Source: Nocardioidaceae bacterium (GTDB lineage Bacteria; Actinomycetota; Actinomycetes; Propionibacteriales; Nocardioidaceae). Taken from it: a DNA stretch of 64,000 bases. The notes under the pieces are model-generated. The model was not told the DNA's origin and did no database searches. It saw nothing but the letters and a program-made list of their open reading frames with translations. Numbering within the stretch: position 1 is the stretch's first letter; each line of letters opens with the position of its first letter. The position numbers and the translations under genes are program-made. The DNA is taken from the NCBI GenBank assembly GCA_017744365.1, contig JAGIBL010000004.1, positions 62,001-126,000 on the forward strand, read 5' to 3'. Shown piece after piece: positions 52,298 through 61,690 of the stretch.

Positions 52298-53605
52298 GTG
52301 CTAGGGGCATTCGCCAACGCATTCCGCACGCCGGACCTGCGCAAGAAGCTGCTGTTCGTACTGCTCATCATCGCGGTCTTCCGCCTGGGCTCCCAGATCC
52401 CGGCTCCCGGGGTGCACGTCGGCAACGTCCAGAAGTGCTTCGACGAGGTCAGCAACAGCGGCATCTACGGGCTCATCAACCTGTTCTCCGGTGGCGCGCT
52501 GCTCCAGCTGACGATCTTCGCGCTGGGGATCATGCCCTACATCACCGCGAGCATCATCCTGCAGCTGCTCGTGGTCGTGATCCCGCGGCTGGAGGCGCTG
52601 AAGAAGGAAGGCCAGTCCGGCCAGGCGAAGATCACCCAGTACACCCGCTACGTGACGCTGGCGCTGGCGATCCTGCAGGCCACCGGCATCGTGGCGCTGG
52701 CCCGCTCCGGCAACCTGCTCCAGGGCTGCCCGGCGCCGTACGGCAACAACCTGCTCTACCACGACAACTTCCGCACCGCCGCGGTCATGGTCATCACCAT
52801 GACCGCCGGCACCGCGGTCATCATGTGGCTCGGCGAGCTGGTCACCGACCGCGGCATCGGCAACGGCATGTCCATCCTGATCTTCACCCAGGTCGTGGCC
52901 ACCTTCCCGGTGGCGCTGTGGAACGTGCAGAAGGCCAAGGGCCCGTGGGTCTTCGGCGGCGTGATCCTGCTCGGCCTGGTCGTGGTCGCCGCGGTGGTCT
53001 TCATCGAGCAGGCGCAACGCCGGATCCCGGTGCAGTACGCCCGGCGGATGGTCGGGCGCAAGATGTTCGGCGGCTCCTCGACCTACATCCCGCTCAAGGT
53101 GAACCAGGCCGGCGTCATCCCGGTCATTTTCGCCTCGAGCTTGCTGTACCTGCCGGCGATGGCCGTGCAGTTCAACCCGAACTCGACGAACCCGGTGCTC
53201 AACTGGATCTCGTCGAACTTCGTCCGGGGTGACCACCCCATCTACATGGCGGCGTACGCGCTGCTGATCATCTTCTTCACGTACTTCTACGTCGCGATCA
53301 CCTTCAACCCCCAGGAGGTCGCGGACAACATGAAGCAGTACGGAGGCTTCATCCCCGGGATCCGGGCGGGCAAGCCGACGGAGGAATACCTCAACTACGT
53401 CCTGTCCCGCATCACGCTCCCCGGCGCGCTGTACCTGGCGCTGGTGGCACTGATCCCGCTCGTTGCGCTCGTGCTCGTCAACGCCAACCAGAACTTCCCG
53501 TTCGGTGGCACCTCGCTGCTCATCATGGTCGGTGTCGCACTCGACACCGTGAAGCAGATCGAGAGCCAGCTGCAGCAGCGCAACTACGAAGGCTTCCTGC
53601 GATGA
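52298..53605 (+). CDS. secY: preprotein translocase subunit SecY
   Basis: This 435-residue protein has ten membrane spans and SecY hallmarks: [15 protein letters not shown] in the first span, [28 protein letters not shown] and the cytoplasmic loop [11 protein letters not shown]. It forms the protein-conducting channel with SecE and SecG. GTG at 52298 follows GAGGAG by a few bases. The final TGA overlaps the ATG of adk. Confidence 0.99.
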   Translation: MLGAFANAFRTPDLRKKLLFVLLIIAVFRLGSQIPAPGVHVGNVQKCFDEVSNSGIYGLINLFSGGALLQLTIFALGIMPYITASIILQLLVVVIPRLEALKKEGQSGQAKITQYTRYVTLALAILQATGIVALARSGNLLQGCPAPYGNNLLYHDNFRTAAVMVITMTAGTAVIMWLGELVTDRGIGNGMSILIFTQVVATFPVALWNVQKAKGPWVFGGVILLGLVVVAAVVFIEQAQRRIPVQYARRMVGRKMFGGSSTYIPLKVNQAGVIPVIFASSLLYLPAMAVQFNPNSTNPVLNWISSNFVRGDHPIYMAAYALLIIFFTYFYVAITFNPQEVADNMKQYGGFIPGIRAGKPTEEYLNYVLSRITLPGALYLALVALIPLVALVLVNANQNFPFGGTSLLIMVGVALDTVKQIESQLQQRNYEGFLR

Positions 53606-54177
53606 GAATGATCCTGATGGGTCCGCCCGGCGCCGGCAAGGGCACCCAGGCCAAGTACGTGGCGGCCAAGTTCGGCATCCCGGCGATCTCCACCGGCGAC
53701 ATCTTCCGCGCGAACGTGTCCCAGGGCACCGAGCTGGGCGTCGAGGCCAAGCGCTACATGGACGCCGGCGAGTACGTCCCGGACGAGATCACCAACCGGA
53801 TGGTGCGCAACCGCATCGACGAGCCCGACGCCGAGCCGGGGTTCCTGCTCGACGGCTACCCGCGCACGCTGGCGCAGGTCGAGGAGCTCGACGGGATGAT
53901 CAAGTTCACCGGCCACCAGCTCGACGCCGTCGTGGTGCTGACCGTGGACGCCGACGAGCTGGTCAGCCGGCTGCTGCAGCGGGCCAAGATCGAGGGCCGC
54001 GCGGACGACACCGAGGACGTCATCCGGCGCCGCCAGGAGGTCTACGCCGAGCAGACCGAGCCGCTGATCGACGTCTACCGCGACCGCGGTCTGCTCATCG
54101 AGGTCGACGGCCTGGGCGAGGTCGACGAGGTCACCGACCGGATCTTCAGCTCGCTCTCCGCCGTCCACCAGAGCTGA
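53602..54177 (+). CDS. adk: adenylate kinase
   Basis: The 191-residue product has the P-loop GPPGAGKGT (residues 8-16), [18 protein letters not shown] for AMP binding and a short lid, since it lacks the long zinc-binding LID of some bacteria. It converts ATP and AMP to two ADP. ATG at 53602 overlaps the secY stop (ATGA). Map follows 14 bases later, the usual secY-adk-map order. Confidence 0.99.
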   Translation: MRMILMGPPGAGKGTQAKYVAAKFGIPAISTGDIFRANVSQGTELGVEAKRYMDAGEYVPDEITNRMVRNRIDEPDAEPGFLLDGYPRTLAQVEELDGMIKFTGHQLDAVVVLTVDADELVSRLLQRAKIEGRADDTEDVIRRRQEVYAEQTEPLIDVYRDRGLLIEVDGLGEVDEVTDRIFSSLSAVHQS

Positions 54178-54191
54178 GTCCCGGGTCGCCG

Positions 54192-55034
54192 ATGGGCTTG
54201 CTGGACCGCGGCGTCGAGATCAAGACGCCGGAGCAGATCGAGAAGATGCGGGTCGCCGGCCTGCTGGTCGGGCAGACCCTGGAGGTGCTGCGCGCCGCGG
54301 TGCGACCCGGGATCAGCACCGGCGAGCTGGACGCGATCGCCGAGCAGAGCATCCGCGACGGCGGCGGCATCCCGTCCTTCCTCGGCTACGGGCACCCGCC
54401 GTTCCCCGCGACGATCTGCGCGTCGGTCAACGACGAGGTGGTGCACGGGATCCCCGGCGAGCGGGTGCTCGCCGAGGGTGACCTGATCTCCATCGACTGC
54501 GGCGCCATCGTCGACGGCTGGCACGGCGACGCGGCCATCACGGTGCCGGTCGGCGAGGTCGGCGAGGACCTGGTGGCGCTGATGCGGGTCACCGAGGGCG
54601 CGATGTGGGCCGGGTTCGCGGCGGCCAGGCTGGGCGGCCGGGTCACCGACATCTCGCACGCGGTCGAGTCCTACGTACGACGTCAGCCGCACCCGTCGGG
54701 GGGCTCCTACGGGATCCTCGAGGACTACACCGGCCACGGCATCGGCACCGCGATGCACCAGCCGCCGAACGTGCCGAACCACGGCCGGCCCGGTCGTGGT
54801 CCCAAGCTGCAGCGCGGGCTGGCGCTCGCGGTCGAGCCGATGGTCACCCTGGGCGGCCACGACACCCTGGTGGCCGAGGACGACTGGACGATCGTCACCA
54901 CCGACGGGTCCTGGGCGGCCCACTTCGAGCACACCTTCACGCTCATGCCCGAGGGTGCCTGGATCCTGACCGCGCTGGACGGCGGCAGAGCCCGGCTGGC
55001 CGAGCTGGGCGTCCCGTACGGCGGCCTCGACTGA
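54192..55034 (+). CDS. map: type I methionine aminopeptidase
   Basis: This 280-residue enzyme shows FPATICASVNDEVVHGIP, SIDCGAIVDGWHGDAA (metal-binding Asp residues), TGHGIGTAMHQPP (His) and LAVEPMVTLGG (Glu), the type I Map site. It removes the initiator Met from new proteins near the ribosome. It has no N-terminal SH3-like or zinc-finger extension. It follows adk in the same operon. Confidence 0.98.
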   Translation: MGLLDRGVEIKTPEQIEKMRVAGLLVGQTLEVLRAAVRPGISTGELDAIAEQSIRDGGGIPSFLGYGHPPFPATICASVNDEVVHGIPGERVLAEGDLISIDCGAIVDGWHGDAAITVPVGEVGEDLVALMRVTEGAMWAGFAAARLGGRVTDISHAVESYVRRQPHPSGGSYGILEDYTGHGIGTAMHQPPNVPNHGRPGRGPKLQRGLALAVEPMVTLGGHDTLVAEDDWTIVTTDGSWAAHFEHTFTLMPEGAWILTALDGGRARLAELGVPYGGLD

Positions 55035-55046
55035 GGACCGGGTCAA

Positions 55047-55077
55047 TTCGCGTTCCCCCCCAGGGGTCGCGTAGACT
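55047..55077 (+). promoter_or_regulatory. candidate infA-alpha operon promoter
   Basis: TAGACT (55072-55077) is a good -10 hexamer. The best -35 is TTCGCG (55047-55052) at a long 19-base spacing, so the match is moderate. It would give a leader of about 190 bases before infA, containing a small stem TCGGC/GCCGA at 55208-55222. Confidence 0.5.
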
Positions 55078-55272
55078 AGTGCGTCGGCCCAACGTGGGTC
55101 TGTTTTGTGGTGCCTGACGGCTGCCCGGACATCCTCTGCTCGTCGCTCTCGCGGCGTGCCTGGGGCCCGGGGAAATGAGGGCCACACAACGGCTTCACGA
55201 GGTCCACTCGGCTCCCCGCCGAGGCGGTTCCCGGGCCAACGGTAGACAGACGATCAACGGATTGTGGAGGAC

Positions 55273-55494
55273 ATGCCGAAGAAAGAAGGCGTGATCGAGA
55301 TGGAGGGCTCCGTCGTGGAGGCCCTGCCGAACGCCATGTTCCGGGTCGAGCTGACCAACGGACACAAGGTGCTCGCCCACATCAGCGGCAAGATGCGTCA
55401 GCACTACATCCGGATCCTCCCCGAGGACCGCGTGGTGGTGGAGCTCTCGCCGTACGACCTCACCCGGGGTCGGATCGTCTACCGGTACAAGTAG
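55273..55494 (+). CDS. infA: translation initiation factor IF-1
   Basis: The 73-residue product is the exact family length, [19 protein letters not shown] onward, with the S1-like OB fold and the C-terminal [18 protein letters not shown] at 55273 is chosen for this length. A GTG at 55264 would add three residues but lies in the only ribosome-binding sequence (GGAGG at 55266-55270), which is unusually close to the ATG. IF-1 binds the 30S A-site during initiation. Confidence 0.95.
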   Translation: MPKKEGVIEMEGSVVEALPNAMFRVELTNGHKVLAHISGKMRQHYIRILPEDRVVVELSPYDLTRGRIVYRYK

Positions 55495-55521
55495 CCACCA
55501 GCCGAACAGAAAGGGCCCACC

Positions 55522-55635
55522 GTGAAGGTGAACCCGAGCGTGAAGCCGATCTGTGACAAGTGCAAGGTGATTCGTCGCCACGGCCGCGTCATGGTGATCT
55601 GCGAGAACCCGCGCCACAAGCAGCGCCAGGGCTGA
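55522..55635 (+). CDS. rpmJ: 50S ribosomal protein L36
   Basis: This 37-residue protein reads [20 protein letters not shown] and then [17 protein letters not shown]. It has the zinc set of two Cys (ICDKC), one Cys (VIC) and His (PRH), the zinc-bound form of L36. GTG at 55522 follows AAAGGG. It lies 27 bases after infA, in the usual infA-rpmJ-rpsM order. Confidence 0.97.
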   Translation: MKVNPSVKPICDKCKVIRRHGRVMVICENPRHKQRQG

Positions 55636-55665
55636 GCCCCCGCGCGAACAACTGAATAACCGCAA

Positions 55666-55751
55666 CGTCTTGCTTAGCCGTCGTACGCGTCGGTGAAGCA
55701 CCTCCGGAACGGATGGCCGGAGCTGAGGGTCCCGCCCTCGGACGCAAGACG
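55666..55751 (+). ncRNA. structured leader between rpmJ and rpsM (candidate regulatory RNA)
   Basis: CGTCTTGC (55666-55673) pairs perfectly with GCAAGACG (55744-55751), closing an 86-base domain. Inside are three hairpins: one at about 55678-55693 with a TACG loop; CTCCGG/CCGGAG at 55702-55722; and GAGGG/CCCTC at 55725-55739. This makes a four-way junction 40 bases before rpsM. The position matches the S4-binding leader of the E. coli alpha operon, though the shape is different. Function is inferred. Confidence 0.5.
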
Positions 55752-55791
55752 ACCAGACCACCGTGACCCAACCCGAAGGGACCGCCTGAAA

Positions 55792-56166
55792 ATGGCACGC
55801 CTTGTTGGTGTCGACCTCCCGCGCGACAAGCGCATCGAGGTCGCACTCACCTACATCTACGGCATCGGCCGTACCCGCGCCCAGCAGCTGCTGGCCGCCA
55901 CCGGCGTCGACCCGAACGCCCGCGTGCACACGCTGGGCGACGAGGAGCTGGTCAAGCTCCGCGACGAGATCGAGGCCAACTTCAAGATCGAGGGTGACCT
56001 CCGCCGCGAGGTCCAGGCAGACATCCGCCGCAAGATCGAGATCGGCAGCTACCAGGGTCGCCGCCACCGCATGGGCCTCCCGGTCCGCGGTCAGCGCACC
56101 AAGACCAACGCTCGTACCCGCAAGGGCCCGAAGCGCACCGTTGCCGGCAAGAAGAAGGCGAAGTGA
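55792..56166 (+). CDS. rpsM: 30S ribosomal protein S13
   Basis: The 124-residue product begins [20 protein letters not shown] and ends with the basic tail [24 protein letters not shown]13 contacts the P-site tRNA and forms bridge B1. ATG at 55792 follows GAAGGGA. The longer frame from 55693 runs through the structured leader and is not supported. Confidence 0.98.
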   Translation: MARLVGVDLPRDKRIEVALTYIYGIGRTRAQQLLAATGVDPNARVHTLGDEELVKLRDEIEANFKIEGDLRREVQADIRRKIEIGSYQGRRHRMGLPVRGQRTKTNARTRKGPKRTVAGKKKAK

Positions 56167-56171
56167 TCTAG

Positions 56172-56573
56172 ATGCCCCCCAAGACTCGTGGCACCGCCAA
56201 GAAGGTGCGCCGCAAGGAGAAGAAGAACGTCGCTCAGGGCGAGGCCCACATCAAGAGCACGTTCAACAACACCATCGTGACCATCACCGACCCGACCGGT
56301 GCGGTGATCTCGTGGGCCAGCGCCGGCACCGTCGGCTTCAAGGGCTCGCGCAAGTCCACGCCGTACGCCGCGCAGATGGCCGCCGAGGCCGCCGGTCGTC
56401 GCGCCATGGACCACGGCATGAAGAAGATCGACGTCTTCGTGAAGGGCCCGGGCTCGGGCCGCGAGACCGCGATCCGGTCCCTGGGTGCGATCGGCCTCGA
56501 GGTCGGCACCATCCAGGACGTCACCCCCACCCCGCACAACGGTTGCCGCCCGCCGAAGCGCCGGCGCGTCTGA
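56172..56573 (+). CDS. rpsK: 30S ribosomal protein S11
   Basis: This 133-residue protein has [18 protein letters not shown] and the conserved C-terminal [19 protein letters not shown]11 lies on the 30S platform near the E site. It follows rpsM by five bases in the alpha operon. Confidence 0.99.
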   Translation: MPPKTRGTAKKVRRKEKKNVAQGEAHIKSTFNNTIVTITDPTGAVISWASAGTVGFKGSRKSTPYAAQMAAEAAGRRAMDHGMKKIDVFVKGPGSGRETAIRSLGAIGLEVGTIQDVTPTPHNGCRPPKRRRV

Positions 56574-56605
56574 CCCGAGCGACGAGAGACTGAAGGAGTA
56601 GGAAC

Positions 56606-57214
56606 ATGGCCCGTTACACCGGCCCCATGACCAAGAAGTCGCGCCGCCTCGGTGTCGACCTGGTCGGCGGCGACGCCGCCTTCGAGAAGCGCCCCTACGC
56701 CCCCGGCCAGCACGGCCGTGCGCGGATCAAGGAGAGCGAGTACCGCAACCAGCTGCAGGAGAAGCAGAAGGCCCGCTTCACCTACGGCGTGATGGAGAAG
56801 CAGTTCGCCAACTACTACAAGGAGGCCTCGCGCCGCGCTGGCAAGACGGGTGACAACCTGCTGCAGCTGCTCGAGTGCCGCCTCGACAACGTGGTCTACC
56901 GGGCCGGTTTCGCCCGGACCCGTCGTCACGCCCGTCAGCTGGTCGTGCACGGTCACTTCCGGGTGAACGGCATCAAGGTGGACATCCCGTCGTACCAGGT
57001 CTCCGCTCACGACGTCATCGACGTGCGCGAGAAGAGCCTGGAGATGACCCCGTTCATCGTGGCGCGCGAGACCCACGGCGAGCGGATCGTGCCGGCCTGG
57101 CTCGAGGCGATCCCGAGCCGGATGCGCGTGCTGGTGCACTCGCTCCCGGTGCGGGCGCAGATCGACCTGCCGATCCAGGAGCAGCTCATCGTCGAGTACT
57201 ACTCGAAGAAGTAA
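56606..57214 (+). CDS. rpsD: 30S ribosomal protein S4
   Basis: The 202-residue product has the S4 RNA-binding domain (LDNVVYRAGFARTRRHARQL) and lacks the N-terminal zinc cysteines of some S4 proteins. It starts 16S rRNA assembly and is the known autoregulator of the alpha operon in E. coli, relevant to the structured leader before rpsM. GAAGGAG precedes its ATG. Confidence 0.99.
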   Translation: MARYTGPMTKKSRRLGVDLVGGDAAFEKRPYAPGQHGRARIKESEYRNQLQEKQKARFTYGVMEKQFANYYKEASRRAGKTGDNLLQLLECRLDNVVYRAGFARTRRHARQLVVHGHFRVNGIKVDIPSYQVSAHDVIDVREKSLEMTPFIVARETHGERIVPAWLEAIPSRMRVLVHSLPVRAQIDLPIQEQLIVEYYSKK

Positions 57215-57235
57215 CCACCTTCCCCACCCAGTGAG

Positions 57236-57267
57236 TTCGAGCCCGTCAAATAGCGGGTGGGCTCGGA
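57236..57267 (+). promoter_or_regulatory. hairpin touching the rpoA ribosome-binding site
   Basis: CGAGCCC (57238-57244) pairs with GGGCTCG (57259-57265), extended to nine pairs that include the first bases of GGAAAGGA, the rpoA Shine-Dalgarno. The stem could lower or pace rpoA translation relative to rpsD. Confidence 0.5.
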
Positions 57268-57280
57268 AAGGAAATCACCA

Positions 57281-58294
57281 GTGCTCATCGCTCAGCGCCC
57301 GACCCTGTCGGAAGATGTCGTCGACGAGTTCCGCTCGCGGTTCGTGATCGAGCCGCTGGAGCCCGGCTTCGGCTACACGCTCGGCAACTCGCTGCGTCGC
57401 ACCCTGCTGTCCTCGATCCCGGGTGCCTCGGTCACCAGCATCAAGGTGGACACCGCTCTGCACGAGTTCTCCACCATCGAGGGCGTCAAGGAAGACGTCA
57501 CCGAGATCATCCTCAACCTCAAGGGCCTCGTCGTCTCCTCCGAGCACGACGAGCCGGTCACCATGTACCTGCGCAAGCAGGGCGCCGGTGACGTCACCGC
57601 CGCCGACATCGCGCCCCCGGCCGGTGTCGAGGTGCACAACCCGGACCTGAAGATCGCCACCCTCAACGACAAGGGCAAGCTCGAGATGGAGCTGGTCGTC
57701 GAGCGGGGCCGTGGCTACGTCAGCGCCGTGCAGAACAAGGGTGCCGACAACGAGATCGGCCGGATGCCGGTCGACTCGATCTACTCACCCGTCCTCAAGG
57801 TGACCTACAAGGTCGAGGCCACCCGTGTCGAGCAGCGGACCGACTTCGACAAGCTGGTCATCGACGTGGAGACCAAGCCGTCGATCCGTCCCCGCGACGC
57901 GATCGCCTCGGCGGGCAAGACCCTGGTCGAGCTCTTCGGCCTGGCCCGTGAGCTGAACGTCGAGGCCGAGGGCATCGACATCGGCCCGTCGCCGGTCGAC
58001 GAGCAGCTGGCCCAGGACCTGGCCATGCCGGTCGAGGACCTGAGCCTGACCGTCCGGTCCTACAACTGCCTCAAGCGCGAGGGCATCCACACCGTGGGTG
58101 AGCTCGTGGCGCGGTCGGAGCAGGACCTGCTCGACATCCGCAACTTCGGTGCGAAGTCGATCGACGAGGTCAAGGCCAAGCTGCACGAGATGGGTCTGGC
58201 GCTCAAGGACAGCGCGCCGGGCTTCGACCCGTCGGCTGCCCTGGCGGCGTACGACGACGACGACGAGAGCTTCGTCGAAGACGAGCAGTACTGA
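57281..58294 (+). CDS. rpoA: DNA-directed RNA polymerase subunit alpha
   Basis: This 337-residue protein has the N-terminal dimerisation domain ([21 protein letters not shown]) and the C-terminal domain ([31 protein letters not shown]) that contacts DNA and activators, ending in an acidic tail. It pairs with rpoB and rpoC from this window. GTG at 57281 follows AAAGGA. The tail sequence is partly duplicated just after the stop. Confidence 0.99.
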   Translation: MLIAQRPTLSEDVVDEFRSRFVIEPLEPGFGYTLGNSLRRTLLSSIPGASVTSIKVDTALHEFSTIEGVKEDVTEIILNLKGLVVSSEHDEPVTMYLRKQGAGDVTAADIAPPAGVEVHNPDLKIATLNDKGKLEMELVVERGRGYVSAVQNKGADNEIGRMPVDSIYSPVLKVTYKVEATRVEQRTDFDKLVIDVETKPSIRPRDAIASAGKTLVELFGLARELNVEAEGIDIGPSPVDEQLAQDLAMPVEDLSLTVRSYNCLKREGIHTVGELVARSEQDLLDIRNFGAKSIDEVKAKLHEMGLALKDSAPGFDPSAALAAYDDDDESFVEDEQY

Positions 58295-58334
58295 CAGAGC
58301 GTTGAAGACGAGCAGTCTTCGAACGTAGTTCGAA
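58277..58334 (+). repeat. duplicated rpoA tail and overlapping hairpins
   Basis: GAAGACGAGCAGT occurs at 58277-58289 in the end of rpoA and again at 58304-58316 after the stop. The second copy forms GAAGAC/GTCTTC (58304-58320). TTCGAAC/GTTCGAA (58318-58334) overlaps it, so the two stems exclude each other. This lies 47 bases before rplQ and looks like a small duplication that became an RNA switch or a chance fold. Confidence 0.6.
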
Positions 58335-58380
58335 CTACTCCGGTACCTGACACGGCCGGGGAGAACGAGAGAGACACGAG

Positions 58381-58956
58381 ATGCCTACTCCCAAGAAGGG
58401 CGCCCGCCTCGGCGGCAGCCCGGCCCACCAGCGGCTGATCGTCTCGAACCTGGCCACCGCCTTGTTCGAGCACGGCCGGATCACCACCACCGAGGCCAAG
58501 GCGCGGGTTCTGCGCCCGGTCGCGGAGAAGCTGATCACCAAGGCCAAGAAGGGCGACCTGCACAACCGTCGCGAGGTCCTCAAGACCATCCGCGACAAGT
58601 CGGTCGTGCACACGCTCTTCACCGAGATCGCCCCGACCTTCTCGGAGCGTCCCGGCGGCTACACCCGGATCACCAAGATCGGTCCCCGGAAGGGCGACAA
58701 CGCCCCGATGGCGGTCATCGAGCTGGTGACCGAGTCCTTCACCCCGAAGGCTCCGAAGGCGAAGAAGGAGAAGGCCGCGGCCGCTCCGGTCGTCGAGGAG
58801 GCTCCGGTGGAGGAGACGGTCGAGGAGACCGTCGCCGAGGAGGCCCCGGTCGAGGAGACCGAGGTCGTCGAGGAGGCTCCCGCTGAGGAGGCCGCTTCGG
58901 ACGAGGCCGAGGCGCCTGCCGAGGACGAGGCTTCTGAGGAGAAGCCGGAGGCCTGA
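58381..58956 (+). CDS. rplQ: 50S ribosomal protein L17 with acidic C-terminal tail
   Basis: The product of 191 residues has the L17 core (residues 1-118, with [20 protein letters not shown]). A tail of about 70 residues follows, made of Glu, Ala, Pro and Val ([25 protein letters not shown]). L17 lies at the tunnel exit. Such tails are frequent in actinobacteria, but length varies. It ends the alpha operon before a strong terminator. Confidence 0.98.
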   Translation: MPTPKKGARLGGSPAHQRLIVSNLATALFEHGRITTTEAKARVLRPVAEKLITKAKKGDLHNRREVLKTIRDKSVVHTLFTEIAPTFSERPGGYTRITKIGPRKGDNAPMAVIELVTESFTPKAPKAKKEKAAAAPVVEEAPVEETVEETVAEEAPVEETEVVEEAPAEEAASDEAEAPAEDEASEEKPEA

Positions 58957-58970
58957 GGCACCGTCGTACG

Positions 58971-59003
58971 CGAGCCCGTCACCCGTCCAGGGTGGCGGGC
59001 TCG
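58971..59003 (+). terminator. terminator of the ribosomal supercluster
   Basis: CGAGCCCGTCACCC (58971-58984) pairs with GGGTGGCGGGCTCG (58990-59003), 14 pairs with one U-G, around GTCCA; TGTCGTTCC follows. It ends the run from rpsJ to rplQ and lies over the 3' end of the opposing gene, whose stop is inside the stem. Confidence 0.85.
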
Positions 59004-59596
59004 TGTCGTTCCTGGTGCACGTCGAGACGGAGCAGGTGCGCGGCCAGGTCCACCATCGGGCCGAGGCCGACGATGACCGCGAGGGTGCCCGGTCCGACCG
59101 AGGCGCCGAGCAGCCAGCCGGCGAGCGCGCCGCCGCCCTGCAGGATCGAGTAGGACCACTTGAACGGCACGGGTGGGTCCCAGGCCAGCGCGGCCGCCTC
59201 CGCGGGGCCTGCACCCAGGTTGCTGCCCAGGTAGGCGGCCACCCCGACCGCGAGCACGACCAGCGCGACGACGAGCAGCAGCACGCGGACCGCCAGGTCG
59301 GAGGGGGTGTCCCACAGCGCGAGCAGGCCCGCGACCGTCCAGCCCACCACGAGGATCTGCACCACGGTGCCGACGTCCGGGGTGACGCGGCGCGTGGCGG
59401 CGAGCGCCAGGAAGACGACCGCGACGCCCAGGTTGCAGATCCCGAAGGACGTGTCGGTCGCCCGGGAGATGCCGTTGACCAGTGTCGAGTAGCCGTCCGA
59501 GCCGAGGTCGGCGGTGAGCAGCAGCCCGACGCCGAGCCCGAGGACCAGGCATCCCGCCACCAGGAGCAGCAGGCGGGCGGGACGGTAGCGGCTCAC
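58979..59596 (-). CDS. YczE/YitT-like membrane protein
   Basis: This 205-residue protein has about five spans (near residues 8-28, 50-68, 78-95, 102-125 and 160-178) and the segment [21 protein letters not shown] typical of YczE-family proteins. The function of the family is not established; transport is often guessed. GTG at 59596 has AAGGCT six bases upstream on this strand. It is divergent from truA and its end overlaps the rplQ terminator. Confidence 0.8.
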   Translation of the reverse strand: MSRYRPARLLLLVAGCLVLGLGVGLLLTADLGSDGYSTLVNGISRATDTSFGICNLGVAVVFLALAATRRVTPDVGTVVQILVVGWTVAGLLALWDTPSDLAVRVLLLVVALVVLAVGVAAYLGSNLGAGPAEAAALAWDPPVPFKWSYSILQGGGALAGWLLGASVGPGTLAVIVGLGPMVDLAAHLLRLDVHQERHEPATLDG

Positions 59597-59637
59597 GAGG
59601 CCAGCCTTCCAGACGCCCGTGCGAGAGACTGTCCGCC

Positions 59638-60477
59638 GTGACCACCCTGCGGCTGCGCCTCGACCTCGCCTACGACGGGTCCGGGTTCCACGGCTGGGCC
59701 CGGCAGCACGGGCTGCGCACCGTGCAGGGCGAGATCGAGAAGGCGCTGGACACCGTGCTGCGCGTCGAGGGGAGCACCCTGACCGTGGCCGGGCGCACCG
59801 ACACCGGCGTGCACGCGCGCGGGCAGGTGGCGCACATGGACGTGACCTCGGACCTGCTGGAGGCGGCCGCGGGTCGCTCGCCGGACCCGGCTCCGGACGC
59901 GCTCGCCCGCCGGCTCAACGGCGTCCTCGACCCCGACGTACGCATCCACCGGCTCGCCGAGGCTCCGACCGGCTTCGACGCCCGGTTCAGCGCGATCTGG
60001 CGCCGCTACGCCTACCGGATCGCGGACCGGCCCGCGCTGGTCGACCCGCTGACCCGGGGGCACGTGCTGGCCTGGCCGCGACCCCTCGACCTGGGCGCGA
60101 TGAACGAGGCGGCCGCCGCGCTGCTGGGCGAGCACGACTTCGCCTCGTTCTGCAAGAAGCGCGAGGGTGCCACCACGATCCGCACCTTGCTCGACCTCGG
60201 CTGGGCCCGCGAGGACGGCGTGCTCACCGCGACGGTCCGCGCGGACGCGTTCTGCCACAACATGGTCCGCTCGCTGGTCGGTTGCATGATCGCGGTGGGG
60301 GAGGGGCGTCGCGAGCCGGCCTGGGCCGCCTCCGTCCTCGCCGCGCGAGCCCGCGACTCCGGGGTGACCGTGGTGCACGCGCACGGGCTGACCCTCGAGG
60401 AGGTCGGCTACCCGGCGGACGACGAGCTGGCGGAGCAGGCCCGGGTTTCCCGTACCGTGCGCACGCTCGACCGCTGA
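59638..60477 (+). CDS. truA: tRNA pseudouridine(38-40) synthase
   Basis: The 279-residue product has the TruA active site [12 protein letters not shown] with the catalytic Asp55, and [13 protein letters not shown] and [11 protein letters not shown] further on. It makes pseudouridine at positions 38-40 of tRNA. truA follows rplQ in many bacteria. GTG at 59638 has GAGACT seven bases upstream, which suggests its own leaderless mRNA after the terminator. Confidence 0.97.
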   Translation: MTTLRLRLDLAYDGSGFHGWARQHGLRTVQGEIEKALDTVLRVEGSTLTVAGRTDTGVHARGQVAHMDVTSDLLEAAAGRSPDPAPDALARRLNGVLDPDVRIHRLAEAPTGFDARFSAIWRRYAYRIADRPALVDPLTRGHVLAWPRPLDLGAMNEAAAALLGEHDFASFCKKREGATTIRTLLDLGWAREDGVLTATVRADAFCHNMVRSLVGCMIAVGEGRREPAWAASVLAARARDSGVTVVHAHGLTLEEVGYPADDELAEQARVSRTVRTLDR

Positions 60478-60495
60478 GCCTCGTATCCTCGGCCG

Positions 60496-61665
60496 ATGCA
60501 CGCCGAACCGACGACCTGGTACGGCCGCCTGCGCCAGCGCTGGGTCGACCGCGCCGTGCAGCGGATGTACGAACGCCTGCGTGGTGACCCGGGCTCGTTC
60601 CGGACCAGCCCGTCGACGCGTGCGGCGGTCGCGCTCGCGGTCGTGGTGATCGCGGTCGCGCTGGGCTTCGTGGGGTTCCTGGTCTGGGCGACCCTGCACG
60701 CGCACACCTCGGTGGAGTGGGGCCTGGTCGCGCTCGGGTGGGCGGTCGTCGTCCTCGCCCGGCCTCGGGTGGTGCGGCTGCCCGACGACGCCACCGTGCT
60801 GGGGCGTGAGGAGTACCCGGCCCTGCACCGTGTGGTCGAGGAGATGAGCGAGGCGGTCGGGGCGAAGGCGCCCGCCGTGCTCGCGGTCGACCTCGACTTC
60901 AACGCCTACGTGACCTCGGTCGGTCGCCCGCTCCGGCGCCGGTCGGCGATGGTGCTCGGCCTGCCCATGATGAGCCTGCCGTCCTGGAGCGTTCGCCTGG
61001 GTGTCATCGGGCACGAGGCCGGGCACCTGCGCGGGCGCGACACGGTCCGCAACCGGCTGTTCGGCACTGCCGACTCGGTCCTCGGGACCGCGCGGCAGCT
61101 GCTCACCCCGGGCGACGACCTGGACGCGGAGGAGTCCTGGTACGGGGACTCCGACGCGGCCGCGGCTCGCGCTGCGGCTCCCATGGTCCGGGTGATCCTG
61201 GGCGTCCTCGCGGCGCCGTTCCACGCGGTCGCGCTGCTGCTGGACCGGCTGACGGTCAACGAGGGCCAGCACCGGGAGTACCTCGCGGACCGGCGCTCGG
61301 CTCAGGTGGTCGGCAGCGCCGCGTCGGTGGGGTTCCTGCTCGAGGCTGACGAAGGCCTGGCCACTGTGGTCGGCGCTGCCGCGCGACGCGGGGAGGATCC
61401 CTTCGGCGTGCTGCTCGACCGGCCGCCGATGACGGCTGAGCAGCGGTCGCGCCGCCTGGGCGCACTGGCCGCCGAGCGCATCCGCGCGGACAGCTCGCAC
61501 CCGCCGACCCACCTGCGCGTTCGGCTGGTCGACGAGGCCCGGCTCGTCCCGGGCAGCGGCATGCCCGACGGCGCCACCCTGGCTGCGGCCGAGGCCGAGC
61601 TGGTCCGGCTGCGGGGCGAGCGCCGGCGCGAGCTCGCCGACCTCTTCCGCACCGGGCTGGCCTGA
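60496..61665 (+). CDS. M48 family membrane metalloprotease
   Basis: This 389-residue protein has two spans near residues 43-65 and 72-92. The zinc site HEAGH is at residues 173-177 with the third ligand Glu261 in EYLADRRS, matching the M48 (HtpX/Ste24-like) pattern. Another weak span lies near 230-250. It probably degrades damaged membrane proteins, which is inferred from HtpX. ATG at 60496 has TATCCT six bases upstream. It starts 18 bases after truA. Confidence 0.87.
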   Translation: MHAEPTTWYGRLRQRWVDRAVQRMYERLRGDPGSFRTSPSTRAAVALAVVVIAVALGFVGFLVWATLHAHTSVEWGLVALGWAVVVLARPRVVRLPDDATVLGREEYPALHRVVEEMSEAVGAKAPAVLAVDLDFNAYVTSVGRPLRRRSAMVLGLPMMSLPSWSVRLGVIGHEAGHLRGRDTVRNRLFGTADSVLGTARQLLTPGDDLDAEESWYGDSDAAAARAAAPMVRVILGVLAAPFHAVALLLDRLTVNEGQHREYLADRRSAQVVGSAASVGFLLEADEGLATVVGAAARRGEDPFGVLLDRPPMTAEQRSRRLGALAAERIRADSSHPPTHLRVRLVDEARLVPGSGMPDGATLAAAEAELVRLRGERRRELADLFRTGLA

Positions 61666-61690
61666 CCCCGCTCGTGACAGGCTGGGCGTC

